Notes: generated by a model from the letters alone, not told the origin. Positions 1-9,261 are shown, numbered from the stretch's first letter. The stretch is 64,000 nucleotides of DNA from SCGC-AAA076-P13 sp964276235 (GCA_964276235.1 CAXYEK010000002.1:62001-126000), one strand, 5' to 3'. Made by a program: numbers and translations.

Positions 1-1
1 T

Positions 2-481
2 CTTAATACTTTTATTTCACATATTGATTTAGTTCAATCTTCCGATGGAGGCAGTATTGATTCTATTTTAGTTGTTGATGTTCCAGGAGAGCTAAACTTA
101 AAGAATTACGGTATAGATAATCCAAATATAAATACAATCTCTTTAATTTCTCCAACAACAAAAGAAAATAGAGCAGAGATGATTGCTAAAAATAGTTCTG
201 GTTTTATTTATTATGTAAATCTTAGAGGAGTTACAGGATCCTCGAACCTAGACTTAGACGAAATCAAAGGGAACATTAATAAAATTAAAAATTATTCTGA
301 TTTACCTGTTATGGCTGGATTTGGAATTAAATCAACTGACGACGCAAGAACTCTAGCTGAGTGTTCTGATGGTATTGTAATTGGCTCTTCTATTGTTCAG
401 ATGATAGATGAAGAGTCTAAATCAAAAGAATTTGGTAGAATAAGTAATTATCTTAAGGAGATGAAAGCAGCTATATCATGA
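2..481 (+). CDS. trpA: Tryptophan synthase alpha chain, C-terminal part (cut by window edge)
   Basis: The reading frame is open from base 2 and ends at 481; the start lies outside the window. The visible part reads through the segments typical of TrpA: a DSILVVDVP strand, a PTTKENR segment and GFIYYVNLRGVTG, followed by the late beta-alpha units (MAGFGIKSTDDA, GIVIGSSIV). TrpA is a TIM-barrel enzyme that splits indole-3-glycerol phosphate to indole for TrpB in the last step of tryptophan synthesis, in the cytoplasm. About 160 residues of the usual ~265 are present. Its stop overlaps the accD start as ATGA, which implies translational coupling. trpA-accD adjacency is common in gammaproteobacteria. 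Confidence 0.95.
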   Translation, partial: LNTFISHIDLVQSSDGGSIDSILVVDVPGELNLKNYGIDNPNINTISLISPTTKENRAEMIAKNSSGFIYYVNLRGVTGSSNLDLDEIKGNINKIKNYSDLPVMAGFGIKSTDDARTLAECSDGIVIGSSIVQMIDEESKSKEFGRISNYLKEMKAAIS

Positions 482-1323
482 ACTGGTTAACAAGGCTCAT
501 ACCTTCAATACTTACCTCAAAGTCAAAAAGTAAAGTGCCAGACGGATTGTGGAGTTCGTGCCCATCTTGTGAATCTGTCCTATATGCACCAGAACTAGAA
601 AAATCCTTATTCGTATGTCCTAAATGTGATCATCATTTAAGAATTGGAGCCAGAAAGAGATTAGAAATATTTCTTGATAACGGTTTCCTTGATGAAATTG
701 GTAAAGATATTAAAACGAAGGATCATTTAAAGTTCAAAGATACTAAATATTATTCATCAAGAGTTAAAGATGCAGTTGCTTCTACTGGAGAGAATGAAGC
801 TATTATTGTTGGTAAAGGTTATTTAGATACCATGCCTATTGTTGCAGCAGCATTTGAATTTAGGTTTATGGGTGGGTCAATGGGGGGTGTTGTTGGAGAA
901 AAGTTTGTTCAAGGCATCAATAAAGCCATTAAGGACCATTGTCCGTTTATTTGTTTCTCTACTAGTGGTGGAGCAAGAATGCAGGAATCAATGATTTCAT
1001 TAATGCAAATGGCAAAAACCTCAGCAGCACTTCAAAAGTTAAAAGCAGCCAAATTGCCATATATTTCAGTAATGGTTGATCCTATCTATGGTGGTGTTTC
1101 TGCAAGCCTTGCAATGTTAGGAGATATAAATATAGCTGAACCTGAGGCATTTGTTGGTTTTGCTGGCAGAAGAGTAATTGAACAAACTGTTAGAGTAGAT
1201 TTACCGGAAGATTTTCAAAAATCAGAATTTTTGTTAAAAAATGGAGCAATTGATATGATTGTTCATAGGAAAAATATAAGAACCAAAGTCCATAGTCTTT
1301 TAAAAAAAATATATAAAAATTAA
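478..1323 (+). CDS. accD: Acetyl-CoA carboxylase carboxyltransferase, beta subunit
   Basis: 281 residues, close to the usual size. An N-terminal four-cysteine zinc ribbon is visible (Cys28, Cys31, Cys47, Cys50, in CPSC and CPKC), followed by the crotonase-like carboxyltransferase core with FSTSGGARMQE and the GGVSASLAMLGD region. Together with AccA it transfers the carboxyl group from biotin carboxyl carrier protein to acetyl-CoA, making malonyl-CoA for fatty acid synthesis. The start ATG overlaps the trpA stop by four bases. In many gammaproteobacteria folC follows accD; here dedD follows directly and folC is absent from this cluster. Confidence 0.97.
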   Translation: MNWLTRLIPSILTSKSKSKVPDGLWSSCPSCESVLYAPELEKSLFVCPKCDHHLRIGARKRLEIFLDNGFLDEIGKDIKTKDHLKFKDTKYYSSRVKDAVASTGENEAIIVGKGYLDTMPIVAAAFEFRFMGGSMGGVVGEKFVQGINKAIKDHCPFICFSTSGGARMQESMISLMQMAKTSAALQKLKAAKLPYISVMVDPIYGGVSASLAMLGDINIAEPEAFVGFAGRRVIEQTVRVDLPEDFQKSEFLLKNGAIDMIVHRKNIRTKVHSLLKKIYKN

Positions 1324-1805
1324 TGAATAAAGAAAGAATAGTAGGTTTATTTTTTAGTATTACATCATTATTAGTATTGTTATTTTTTGTTTTGACTCCT
1401 CAGATAGATTATCAACAAGAATTTAAAGTCTTCACTCCTGAAGAGAATACTCAAAATGTAAATCAAGTAGTTGAGTCACTCAAAGATAAACCACTAATTG
1501 AAAAAGAACCTGAATTGGCTAATGAAAATATTGAATCAAAGTTATCAAATATAAGTGAATCTGATTTTGATCTTTTTGTTATAAGAGTGCACGTATTATC
1601 CTCAAAAGAAAATGCATTAAATATGGTAACTAAAATAAACGAAGGTGGTTTCCCATCTTTTACAGAAACATTTGGGTCTAAAAAAGATCTCCATGCAGTT
1701 TATGTAGGACCTTTTCTTGAAGAAGATGATATTAAAGATAATATTTCTTTGATTCAAAAAGTCTCTGAATCAAAAAACGGAGAGGTATCTAGATGGAAGC
1801 TTTAG
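1323..1805 (+). CDS. dedD: DedD-like SPOR-domain membrane protein
   Basis: 160 residues. There is a short cytoplasmic N-terminus, one hydrophobic segment at about residues 7-25, an acidic linker of low complexity, and a C-terminal SPOR-like domain (about residues 82-160) with FVIRVHVLSSKENA and HAVYVGPF. SPOR domains bind denuded septal peptidoglycan, and DedD of Escherichia coli is a divisome protein; that role here is inferred from family and position. The gene overlaps accD by one base and cvpA by 13 bases. Sequence identity to DedD cannot be measured by eye, so the call rests on topology, the SPOR pattern and conserved gene order before cvpA-purF. Confidence 0.8.
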   Translation: MNKERIVGLFFSITSLLVLLFFVLTPQIDYQQEFKVFTPEENTQNVNQVVESLKDKPLIEKEPELANENIESKLSNISESDFDLFVIRVHVLSSKENALNMVTKINEGGFPSFTETFGSKKDLHAVYVGPFLEEDDIKDNISLIQKVSESKNGEVSRWKL

Positions 1806-2377
1806 GTTTAAACATTGCTGATTGGTTTATATTAGTAGTGTTAACAGCATCAGGTCTGATATCTCTAGCAAGAGGCTTCACAAAAGAATTCTTATCTTTA
1901 TTCTTATGGATCGTTGCTTTTGTTGCTGCAGTCAGTCTTGAATTTCTTGCGACACCAAAAATAAATGAATATGTAGGTAACCCAGAGATTTCCAAAATTC
2001 TCTCATACGTAGTCGTCTTTATGATCTGTATTATTTTAGGCGGCATAGTAATAAAATTTATAGGAACATTAATTAAATGGTCTGGTGCCTCAGGTTTTGA
2101 TAAATTCTTAGGAGTTTTATTTGGTTTGGCTAGAGGCTCAATAGTTTTATTTGTAATATTCTTAATTCTTCCAGCCAGTATTAAATCGACAGATTTAATT
2201 AACAATTCAAAAATAACACCAATAATAGAAAAATATGCACCTCAGATAGAAGCTTATTTAAGAGATTTAATAGATAATACGGATATTGTCGAAGATGCTA
2301 TGGAAGTAATTGAGCCAATCAAAGAAAATTTAATCCAAGAATCTGAAGACTTAAATACTATTCAAGAGGAAACCTAA
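1793..2377 (+). CDS. cvpA: CvpA family membrane protein
   Basis: 194 residues. The N-terminal ~125 residues form four hydrophobic segments with the family pattern ADWFILVVLTASGLISLARG near the start and FDKFLGVLFGLARG before the last segment. The C-terminal ~60 residues are acidic and soluble. CvpA was first linked to colicin V production in E. coli and is needed for envelope homeostasis in some species; its molecular activity is not settled. It is immediately upstream of purF (one base overlap), the conserved cvpA-purF pair, so expression is probably shared with purine synthesis. Confidence 0.92.
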   Translation: MEALGLNIADWFILVVLTASGLISLARGFTKEFLSLFLWIVAFVAAVSLEFLATPKINEYVGNPEISKILSYVVVFMICIILGGIVIKFIGTLIKWSGASGFDKFLGVLFGLARGSIVLFVIFLILPASIKSTDLINNSKITPIIEKYAPQIEAYLRDLIDNTDIVEDAMEVIEPIKENLIQESEDLNTIQEET

Positions 2378-3864
2378 TGTGTGGAATAGTTGGAATTTCT
2401 GCAGAGACTAATGTTGCTGCAGAAATATATGACTCACTCTTAATGCTTCAACATAGAGGTCAGGATGCTGCTGGCATGGTTGTTTGTGATTCCGAAGACA
2501 AACTAAGTAGTAGAAAATCAATGGGATATGTCAGAGATGTATTCCAACAAAGTCACATGGAAAAACTAATTGGAAATTATGGAATAGGCCATGTGAGATA
2601 CCCAACAGCTGGGGGAACCGGAAAAGAATTTGCTCAGCCAATGTATGTTAATTCTCCATACGGTATTAGTCTTGCACATAATGGAAACCTTACTAATTCA
2701 AAAGAATTAGCAAATGAGTTATTCCATGCAGAGATGAGACACCTTAATACAGATTCTGATTCAGAAGTTCTCCTGAATATATTTGCTCATGAATTAGCCA
2801 AACAAAGAGAAATATATCCATCAGCTGAACATGTCTTTAAGGCTGTTTCAAAAACTCATAGAAGATGCGACGGAGCATATGCTGTAATTGCTTTAATTAC
2901 TGGACATGGAATATTAGCCTTTAGAGATAATAATGGGATAAGACCTCTCTCAATAGGTATAAGAAAAGGTAAGGAAAGAGATGAGTATATAGTTGCATCA
3001 GAGGATGCTTTATTCACGTCCCAAGGTTTTGATAAGCTTAGGGATGTAGAGCCTGGAGAAGCTATCTTTATTGATAAAAAAGGAAACTTATTCTCTCAAC
3101 AGTGTGCTGAGAATCCTCAGAAAAGACCCTGCATATTCGAATTTGTTTATTTCTCTAGACCTGATTCAAAAATTGATGAAATCTCTGTCTACAAAGCCAG
3201 AATGAGAATGGGCTCCAAATTAGCAAAGTTAATAAAGTCTATCAATCCTGATCATGATATTGATGTTGTCATTCCTATACCTGATAGCTCTTCAACTTCA
3301 GCTTTACAATTAGCTGTTGATTTAGATGTTCCATATAGGGAAGGTTTTGTAAAAAATAGATATATAGGGCGAACATTTATAATGCCTTATCAAGAAGAAA
3401 GAAAAAAATCAGTAAGAAGAAAACTAAATATTCTAGATTTAGAATTTGCTGGCAAAAATGTTCTATTAGTTGATGATTCAATTGTTAGAGGAACGACTAG
3501 TAAAAAAATTATTGAAATGGCGAAAGAGGCTGGTGCTAAAAAAGTTTATTTTGCTTCTGCAGCCCCAGCAATAAAATATCAAAATTTATATGGTATTGAT
3601 ATGCCTGACACAAGTGAACTGATAGCAGCAAACAGAACCAATGATGAAGTTGCAGAAGAAATAGGTGCAGACTGGTTGGTCTATCAAACCTTAGAGGACT
3701 TAATAGATACTGTTCATGTTGGCAATCCTGATATTAAAGAATTCGAAACCTCTATATTTACAGGAAACTACATTACACCGCTTGGTGAGAACTATCTTAA
3801 AGATTTAGAAAATTCTAGACAGGATGAGGTTAAAGCTCAAAGAGAAAAAGCGGCTAAAGCCTAG
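2377..3864 (+). CDS. purF: Amidophosphoribosyltransferase
   Basis: 495 residues. The protein begins MCGIVGI, so Cys2 becomes the N-terminal nucleophile of the glutaminase (Ntn) domain after Met removal. The N-terminal half shows HRGQDAAGM and GIGHVRYPTAG; the C-terminal half is a phosphoribosyltransferase fold with the PRPP-binding stretch VLLVDDSIVRGTTSKKI. It makes 5-phosphoribosylamine from PRPP and glutamine, the first committed step of purine synthesis. Its length fits the E. coli-type enzyme without a propeptide. It converges on acnB with only four bases between the stops. Confidence 0.98.
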   Translation: MCGIVGISAETNVAAEIYDSLLMLQHRGQDAAGMVVCDSEDKLSSRKSMGYVRDVFQQSHMEKLIGNYGIGHVRYPTAGGTGKEFAQPMYVNSPYGISLAHNGNLTNSKELANELFHAEMRHLNTDSDSEVLLNIFAHELAKQREIYPSAEHVFKAVSKTHRRCDGAYAVIALITGHGILAFRDNNGIRPLSIGIRKGKERDEYIVASEDALFTSQGFDKLRDVEPGEAIFIDKKGNLFSQQCAENPQKRPCIFEFVYFSRPDSKIDEISVYKARMRMGSKLAKLIKSINPDHDIDVVIPIPDSSSTSALQLAVDLDVPYREGFVKNRYIGRTFIMPYQEERKKSVRRKLNILDLEFAGKNVLLVDDSIVRGTTSKKIIEMAKEAGAKKVYFASAAPAIKYQNLYGIDMPDTSELIAANRTNDEVAEEIGADWLVYQTLEDLIDTVHVGNPDIKEFETSIFTGNYITPLGENYLKDLENSRQDEVKAQREKAAKA

Positions 3865-3868
3865 ATAT

Positions 3869-6451
3869 CTAAGAAGGATTTACAATATTTACTGCAGAGA
3901 TGCTAGCCGAATCTGCACTTTCCACATAAGTATCAATTTCATTAAAGTTAAGATACTTATATATATCATCTGAAAGGGGATTAATGTCTTCCATATATTT
4001 ATGATATTCCTCAACTGTTGGTAACTTACCTAAAATCGAGGCAATTGCAGACAATTCAGCAGAAGCTAAAAACACATTAGCACCGTCACCTAATCTGTTA
4101 GGAAAGTTTCTTGTTGAGGTCGATACAACAGTAGAATTTGCTAGTACTCTCGCCTGATTTCCCATACATAGAGAACAACCTGGTAACTCTGTTCTAGCAC
4201 CTGCAACTCCAAAAATGTTGTATATGCCTTCTTCCATTAATTGTTTTTCATCCATTTTTGTTGGAGGTACAACCCAAAGCCTTGCCTTAGTTCCATTATA
4301 TTTTTCTAATAATGTTCCAGCAGCTCTAAAATGACCAATATTTGTCATGCACGAGCCAATAAAAACTTCTTGAATCTCAGTATTGGCTACCTCAGACAAA
4401 GGTTTAATGTCATCAGGATCATTAGGGCATGCTAATAAAGGTTCAGTTATTTCATTTAAATCAATTTCAATAATTTCAGCATACTCTGCATTTTCATCTG
4501 GCTTTAGAAGTTCTGGATTCTCAATCCATTCCTCCATTGCTTGAGCTCTTCTTTCTAAAGTTTTTGGATCACCATAGCCACTGGCAATCATCCATCTCAA
4601 CATAACTATATTAGATTTAAGGTATTCAATGATTGGTTCTTTATTTAGCCTCACCGTACAACCGGAAGCTGACCTTTCTGCTGATGCATCTGAAAGCTCA
4701 AACGCTTGCTCAACCTTCATATCAGGCAGACCTTCAATTTCTAAACATTTACCAGAGAATATATTTTTCTTCCCTTCTTTAGCGACTGTTAATAATCCTT
4801 TTTGAATTGCTGCATAAGGAATTGCATTAACTAAATCTCTTAATGTAATACCTGGCTGCATTTCACCTTTAAATCTAACTAATACAGATTCCGGCATATC
4901 AAGAGGCATTACACCCAAGGTAGCAGCAAAAGCTACTAGCCCAGATCCTGCAGGAAAACTTATTCCTATTGGAAATCTGGTATGGCTATCACCACCAGTA
5001 CCAACGCCATCTGGAAGTAACATTCTGTTAAGCCATGAATGAATAATTCCATCACCTGGTCTTAAAGACACTCCTCCACGATTCATAATAAAGTCAGGAA
5101 GATTATGTTGTGTTTCTATGTCTACAGGTTTTGGATAAGCAGCTGTATGACAGAATGATTGCATAACTAAATCAGCAGAGAAGCCTAGACATGCTAATTC
5201 TTTTAGTTCGTCTCTAGTCATTGGGCCCGTTGTATCTTGAGAGCCAACAGTTGTCATCCTTGGTTCACAATATGTTCCAGGTCTAATACCTTCAACTCCA
5301 CATGCCTTACCAACCATCTTTTGAGCTAATGTGTAGCCTTTATCTGAAGCATCTTCTGCATCCGGTCTTCTAAATACTTTTGAAGGCTCTATTCCTAAAG
5401 ACTCTCTTGTCTTGTCAGTTAATTGACGTCCAATAATTAAAGGTATTCGTCCGTTAGCTCTTACTTCATCAAGCAAAACTTCTGTCTTTAATTCAAAAGT
5501 TGTAAGAACTTCATTGGTTGAGGCATCTAAAATTTTTCCTTCATAGGGCTTTAGGATAATTTCTTGTCCCATCTCAAGAACAGAAACATCGAACTCTATA
5601 GGAAAGGATCCAGAATCTTCCATAGTATTAAAAAAGATAGGAGCTATTTTGCTACCAAAACAAAATCCACCTTCTTTTTTATTTGGAATACATGGAATGT
5701 CATCTCCCATGTGCCATAAAACTGAATTAGTTGCTGATTTTCTTGATGAACCAGTTCCAACAACATCACCAACAAAAGCTAAAGGGTTTCCCTTTTTCTT
5801 TAATTCTTCAATTGTTTCAAGAGGAGTATCTAATCCTTCCCTTGGCATCTTAAACATGGCTAGTGCATGTAATGGTATATCTGGTCTTGACCATGCATCA
5901 GTTGCAGGCGATAGGTCATCTGTATTTATTTCACCACTAACTTTATATACAGTTAGTTTTATTGTGTCAGGGACTTCAGGCTTTTGAGTAAACCAAAGAC
6001 CGTCAGCCCATGATTGAACAACTCTTTTTGCATGTTCATTAGTACTGGATAGTTCAAATATCTCATTAAACGCATCGAATATTAATAATGTTGTGCTTAG
6101 GGCATCTGCAGCAGCATTTCCAAGCCCATCGATTTTTAGGCATTCAACAAGTGGAGCAATATTGTATCCACCAAGCATTGTGCCTAGTATCTCTACCGCT
6201 TCTACTTTTGTTATATAAGGACTCTCAGCTTTACCAGTAGTTAAGTCAGCTAAAAAAGCAGCTTTTACATAAGCAGATTGATCAACACCTGCAGGAACTC
6301 TTTCTTTAAATAGATGTAATAGGAAATCTGATTCATCATGATCAGATTTTAGAAGGTCCACTAACTTTGCAGTTTGTTCTGCATCAAGAGGTAGTGGCGG
6401 TATATTTTGTTCTGCTCTTTCGTCTACGTGTGCTTTGTATTCGTTTAACAT
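3869..6451 (-). CDS. acnB: Aconitate hydratase B (bifunctional aconitase / 2-methylisocitrate dehydratase)
   Basis: About 860 residues with the AcnB layout: an N-terminal HEAT-like domain, the swivel domain and then the three catalytic domains. The 4Fe-4S cysteines are visible in GSCMTNIGHF and in GCSLCMGNQA. It interconverts citrate and isocitrate in the TCA cycle. An upstream in-frame GTG at 6469 would add six residues, but ATG at 6451 gives the family-typical N-terminus MLNEYKAHVDERA and is preceded by a GGAGAGG ribosome-binding site, so that start is preferred. The gene is monocistronic and divergent from the DUF1289 gene. Confidence 0.97.
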   Translation of the reverse strand: MLNEYKAHVDERAEQNIPPLPLDAEQTAKLVDLLKSDHDESDFLLHLFKERVPAGVDQSAYVKAAFLADLTTGKAESPYITKVEAVEILGTMLGGYNIAPLVECLKIDGLGNAAADALSTTLLIFDAFNEIFELSSTNEHAKRVVQSWADGLWFTQKPEVPDTIKLTVYKVSGEINTDDLSPATDAWSRPDIPLHALAMFKMPREGLDTPLETIEELKKKGNPLAFVGDVVGTGSSRKSATNSVLWHMGDDIPCIPNKKEGGFCFGSKIAPIFFNTMEDSGSFPIEFDVSVLEMGQEIILKPYEGKILDASTNEVLTTFELKTEVLLDEVRANGRIPLIIGRQLTDKTRESLGIEPSKVFRRPDAEDASDKGYTLAQKMVGKACGVEGIRPGTYCEPRMTTVGSQDTTGPMTRDELKELACLGFSADLVMQSFCHTAAYPKPVDIETQHNLPDFIMNRGGVSLRPGDGIIHSWLNRMLLPDGVGTGGDSHTRFPIGISFPAGSGLVAFAATLGVMPLDMPESVLVRFKGEMQPGITLRDLVNAIPYAAIQKGLLTVAKEGKKNIFSGKCLEIEGLPDMKVEQAFELSDASAERSASGCTVRLNKEPIIEYLKSNIVMLRWMIASGYGDPKTLERRAQAMEEWIENPELLKPDENAEYAEIIEIDLNEITEPLLACPNDPDDIKPLSEVANTEIQEVFIGSCMTNIGHFRAAGTLLEKYNGTKARLWVVPPTKMDEKQLMEEGIYNIFGVAGARTELPGCSLCMGNQARVLANSTVVSTSTRNFPNRLGDGANVFLASAELSAIASILGKLPTVEEYHKYMEDINPLSDDIYKYLNFNEIDTYVESADSASISAVNIVNPS

Positions 6452-6545
6452 GTCCTCTCTCCGTGACACATTTTACTCTTCTACACAAAAGGCTTCCACT
6501 AAATAGCAGTTTTTATTTCTAAATGAGTTATTATTTTGTTTAATT

Positions 6546-6983
6546 ATGCATAAAAACCGATCTACAACTCCTTGTCTGGGTATTTGCTCTACAACATACG
6601 GCGATGACGTATGCAAAGGCTGCAAAAGATTTGTGCATGAGATTATTAGCTGGCCTAAATATTCAATGGAAGAAAGAGCTTTTGTTAATGATAGATTAGA
6701 AAAATTTAAGATCATTATTCTTAAAGATAGATTTAAAATTGAGGACGAACAACTTTTCGCCTTAAGGCTTAAAGATAATGCCATTAATTATAATAATTCA
6801 TTAGATTCTTTAACTTGGATTTTTGACTTGCTTAGAGCAGCTGGCTCTCAATCAATTGATTTAAATCAATTTGGTATAACCGCTTTAAAAAAATATGATT
6901 CTAAGACTATTAAAGACGAAATCAATCAAGAGCTTTTAGATTTGTCTGAAGCGCACCATCAAAGATATTTCCAAGCGAAATAA
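6546..6983 (+). CDS. DUF1289 family cysteine-motif protein
   Basis: 145 residues. The N-terminal ~50 residues carry the DUF1289 pattern: TPCLGICSTTYGDDVCKGC followed by RFVHEIISW, giving four closely spaced cysteines that probably bind a metal. The remaining ~95 residues are a helical region without a motif I recognise. DUF1289 proteins are widespread in proteobacteria and their function is not established. The start is chosen because it places the cysteine motif near the N-terminus as in the family. It lies divergent to acnB and converges on the ferritin-like gene with five bases between stops. Confidence 0.8.
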   Translation: MHKNRSTTPCLGICSTTYGDDVCKGCKRFVHEIISWPKYSMEERAFVNDRLEKFKIIILKDRFKIEDEQLFALRLKDNAINYNNSLDSLTWIFDLLRAAGSQSIDLNQFGITALKKYDSKTIKDEINQELLDLSEAHHQRYFQAK

Positions 6984-6988
6984 TTTTT

Positions 6989-7429
6989 CTATCCAAAATC
7001 TTTTAACATTCTTTTAAGCTCTAAAGAATGTTGCTCTTCTTCAGCTATCATTCCTCTTGCATACTCTTCTACAAATACAGATCTATTTTCTACTGCTTCT
7101 AATAATTTTTTATAAAGGTTCAGAGCAAAGATTTCATGTTCAAGACTTTCCTCTAAAATATCCTCAATAGAGTGTCGATTTGTTTCTTCAATTTTTGCTA
7201 TTCTTTGACTCGGGTGGCCATCCAATCCGGCAATCATTTCTCCCGCCTGTTGAGCATGAACTAATGATTCTGCAGCTTGTTCTTTTAGGAAAGCTACTAT
7301 AGGTAAACGATAAGGTCCTGTAACCATCATAGAGGAGTGGGTATACCTAACAACTCCAGCTAATTCAGACTCCATTATCTCGTTTAATATTTCACATACC
7401 TGTTCTTGATTCATCTCTTGCATTGGCAT
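6989..7429 (-). CDS. Ferritin-like (bacterioferritin-related) diiron protein
   Basis: 146 residues forming a predicted four-helix bundle. Candidate metal ligands are in ESELAGVVRY, the segment with ESLVHAQQ, SLEHEIFAL and EEEQHSLEL. The length and helix order resemble bacterioferritin, which stores iron and detoxifies peroxide. The bacterioferritin haem-ligand methionine in helix B is not evident, and the spacing from Glu to His in ESLVHA is four rather than the usual three, so a haem-free or Dps-like variant is possible. A clear AAGGAG ribosome-binding site precedes the ATG. A promoter and a Fur-like site lie upstream, supporting an iron-related role. Confidence 0.75.
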   Translation of the reverse strand: MPMQEMNQEQVCEILNEIMESELAGVVRYTHSSMMVTGPYRLPIVAFLKEQAAESLVHAQQAGEMIAGLDGHPSQRIAKIEETNRHSIEDILEESLEHEIFALNLYKKLLEAVENRSVFVEEYARGMIAEEEQHSLELKRMLKDFG

Positions 7430-7472
7430 TATTTTGCTCCTTAAGTGTATAAATAATGATTTGATTTCGATA

Positions 7473-7501
7473 AATATAAGATATTTATATTAATATGTAA
7501 A
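7473..7501 (-). promoter_or_regulatory. Promoter of the ferritin-like gene
   Basis: On the minus strand TTTACA (7501-7496) and TATATT (7478-7473) are separated by exactly 17 bases, a good sigma-70 pair. Transcription would start about 40 bases before the ferritin-like ATG at 7429. Confidence 0.6.
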
Positions 7502-7527
7502 GCACTGATATAAGGTATTTATTTAAT

Positions 7528-7552
7528 GATAATCGTTCTGATAATCATTCTC
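7528..7552. promoter_or_regulatory. Fur-like iron-responsive operator
   Basis: The stretch contains GATAAT at 7528-7533 and GATAATCATTCTC at 7540-7552. The latter matches 12 of the last 13 positions of the classic 19-bp Fur box. It lies about 25 bp upstream of the -35 of the ferritin-like gene and a few bases from the umuC stop. Fur binding is inferred from sequence only; the position upstream of -35 would fit activation or modulation rather than simple steric repression. Confidence 0.55.
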
Positions 7553-7554
7553 AT

Positions 7555-8817
7555 TTAATTTGCTCTTGGTAGCTCATACCAGTTAGTTGTGTATTTAGGA
7601 GATGTCATATTTTGTTTCATGGGCGACCATTGATTTGTATTCTGTGAAGCAAAATAAATTTGAGTTTCGTAAGTATTTAATCGATCTATATATTTCATAA
7701 ATTTTGAATCTTCTTTAGGATCATTAGGATCTTTAAATAAAGAATATTGTTTTGATGTTTCGTTTGAGAACCTACTTAATAAAATTCCTGCTTTTGCATA
7801 ATCATAGCCTGACCTGAAGATTGGCATTAAAGCTCTTTTCGCTGCAATTAAAATGTCTCTCGTGTCATTAGTGGGAGTAAAGAGTTCTATGGTTTTATAT
7901 CCAGTATGTTGAGGTTTGTGATCTCTAAAAGGACTAGTCCGAACAAAGACTGAAACTTGAGAACATTTTTGCTTTTCATTTCTTAATTTTTCAGAAGCTC
8001 TTACTGCAAAGTTACTCACTATAGGTTTTAGGGTTTCCAAATTAGTCACTCTGGTTCCAAAACTACGACTAACTACAATTTGTTTTTTTGCCGTAATACT
8101 ATTTTCTATATTGAGGCACCTTTGACCTCTAAGTTCTCTAACTGTTCTCTCCAAGACAACACTAAATTTACGTTTGATATGTTGTGGATCTATATCTGCC
8201 AGATGAAGAGCATTTGTAATTTTAGCTTTATTGAGATGTTCGTTAAGTCTTCTGCCAACTCCCCAGACATCTTGGACAGGCGTATTAGCCAAAGCATGCC
8301 TAACTTCATCTGTTGTATAGAGTCTATGAACCTTTGTTGGAGTATTTAGTCTCTTAACCTCGTTAAGAGCTATTTTAGTTAAAGTTTTAGTTGGGGCGAT
8401 GCCAATACGAACAGGGACACCAGTCCATTGCTTTACTAAGGTTCTCATATGGCAGCTAAAATCATATAGATTATAGTTTTGCTCTAAAGTATCTAAGTCT
8501 AAAAAAGCCTCATCAATACTATAAATCTCTACTCTAGGAACAAAGCCTTCTAGAATATTCATAACCCTGGCTGACATATCTCCGTAAAAGGTAAAGTTAG
8601 ATGAGAAAACTTGACCGCCTTGATTGAGAAAATCATTTTTCACTTTAAACCAAGGAACTCCCATGCCAATTCCCATTTTCTTTGCTTCAGTACTTCTTGC
8701 AATAACACAACCATCATTATTAGAGAGAACAACTATAGGAATATTTTTTAGATCAGGGCGAAAGATTCTTTCGCACGAAGCATAAAAGCTTTCGCAATCA
8801 ACTAAAGCCAAAGCCAT
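7555..8817 (-). CDS. umuC: UmuC, catalytic subunit of translesion DNA polymerase V
   Basis: 420 residues, the standard length. The Y-family polymerase signature is present: ALVDCESFYASCERIF with catalytic Asp near the N-terminus and the YSIDEAFLDL motif with the second acidic pair. The little finger and C-terminal UmuC-specific region follow. With processed UmuD it forms Pol V, which copies past DNA lesions during the SOS response. The start codon overlaps the umuD stop by one base, so the two are translationally coupled. A LexA box upstream of umuD would control both. Confidence 0.96.
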   Translation of the reverse strand: MALALVDCESFYASCERIFRPDLKNIPIVVLSNNDGCVIARSTEAKKMGIGMGVPWFKVKNDFLNQGGQVFSSNFTFYGDMSARVMNILEGFVPRVEIYSIDEAFLDLDTLEQNYNLYDFSCHMRTLVKQWTGVPVRIGIAPTKTLTKIALNEVKRLNTPTKVHRLYTTDEVRHALANTPVQDVWGVGRRLNEHLNKAKITNALHLADIDPQHIKRKFSVVLERTVRELRGQRCLNIENSITAKKQIVVSRSFGTRVTNLETLKPIVSNFAVRASEKLRNEKQKCSQVSVFVRTSPFRDHKPQHTGYKTIELFTPTNDTRDILIAAKRALMPIFRSGYDYAKAGILLSRFSNETSKQYSLFKDPNDPKEDSKFMKYIDRLNTYETQIYFASQNTNQWSPMKQNMTSPKYTTNWYELPRAN

Positions 8818-9245
8818 TAGAATTTATTAATAGCTGCTGTAACAGTTCCTACTATTTCTAATTCTTGACCATGATTAATAAAGATAGGAGGGTAGTCTGG
8901 GTTATCTGGCATCAAACACATCTTTGGCTTGAGCTTTAAACGCTTGCATACAAATTCTCCGTCAATAGAGGCAACTACAATACTGTTATGAGCAGGCTTC
9001 ACACTTCTATCAACAACAAGTACCGCTTGATCTGTAATTCCAGAACCAATCATTGATTGGCCTTGAGCTCTAACTAAGAAAGTTGCAGCACCATTTTTAA
9101 TAAGATGTTTATTAAGATCTATTGGACTCTCTATATAGTCACTTGCAGGGCTGGGGAACCCTGCATGCACTGACTCAAGAAAATAAGGGACAAATATGGC
9201 CGGCAGATTTTCTTCAGAGATTTTTCCGATGTAGTTAACTTTCAT
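8817..9245 (-). CDS. umuD: UmuD, self-cleaving SOS mutagenesis protein
   Basis: 142 residues, a LexA-like S24 peptidase. The self-cleavage site is Ala28-Gly29, just before FPSPASDYIE, equivalent to Cys24-Gly25 of E. coli UmuD. The catalytic serine is Ser64 in GQSMIGSGI and the lysine is Lys101 in FVCKRLKL, keeping the E. coli spacing. RecA-stimulated cleavage makes the active form that joins UmuC in DNA polymerase V. It is the first gene of umuDC and has a near-consensus LexA box 17 bp upstream of its ATG. Confidence 0.96.
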   Translation of the reverse strand: MKVNYIGKISEENLPAIFVPYFLESVHAGFPSPASDYIESPIDLNKHLIKNGAATFLVRAQGQSMIGSGITDQAVLVVDRSVKPAHNSIVVASIDGEFVCKRLKLKPKMCLMPDNPDYPPIFINHGQELEIVGTVTAAINKF

Positions 9246-9261
9246 AAGGGTTTTTTATTAG

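Noticed and set aside
1789..2205. Minus-strand ORF opposite cvpA
   Set aside because: Shadow of cvpA; no motif or ribosome-binding site.
6452..6469. GTG start for acnB at 6469
   Set aside because: ATG 6451 has a strong ribosome-binding site and the family N-terminus.
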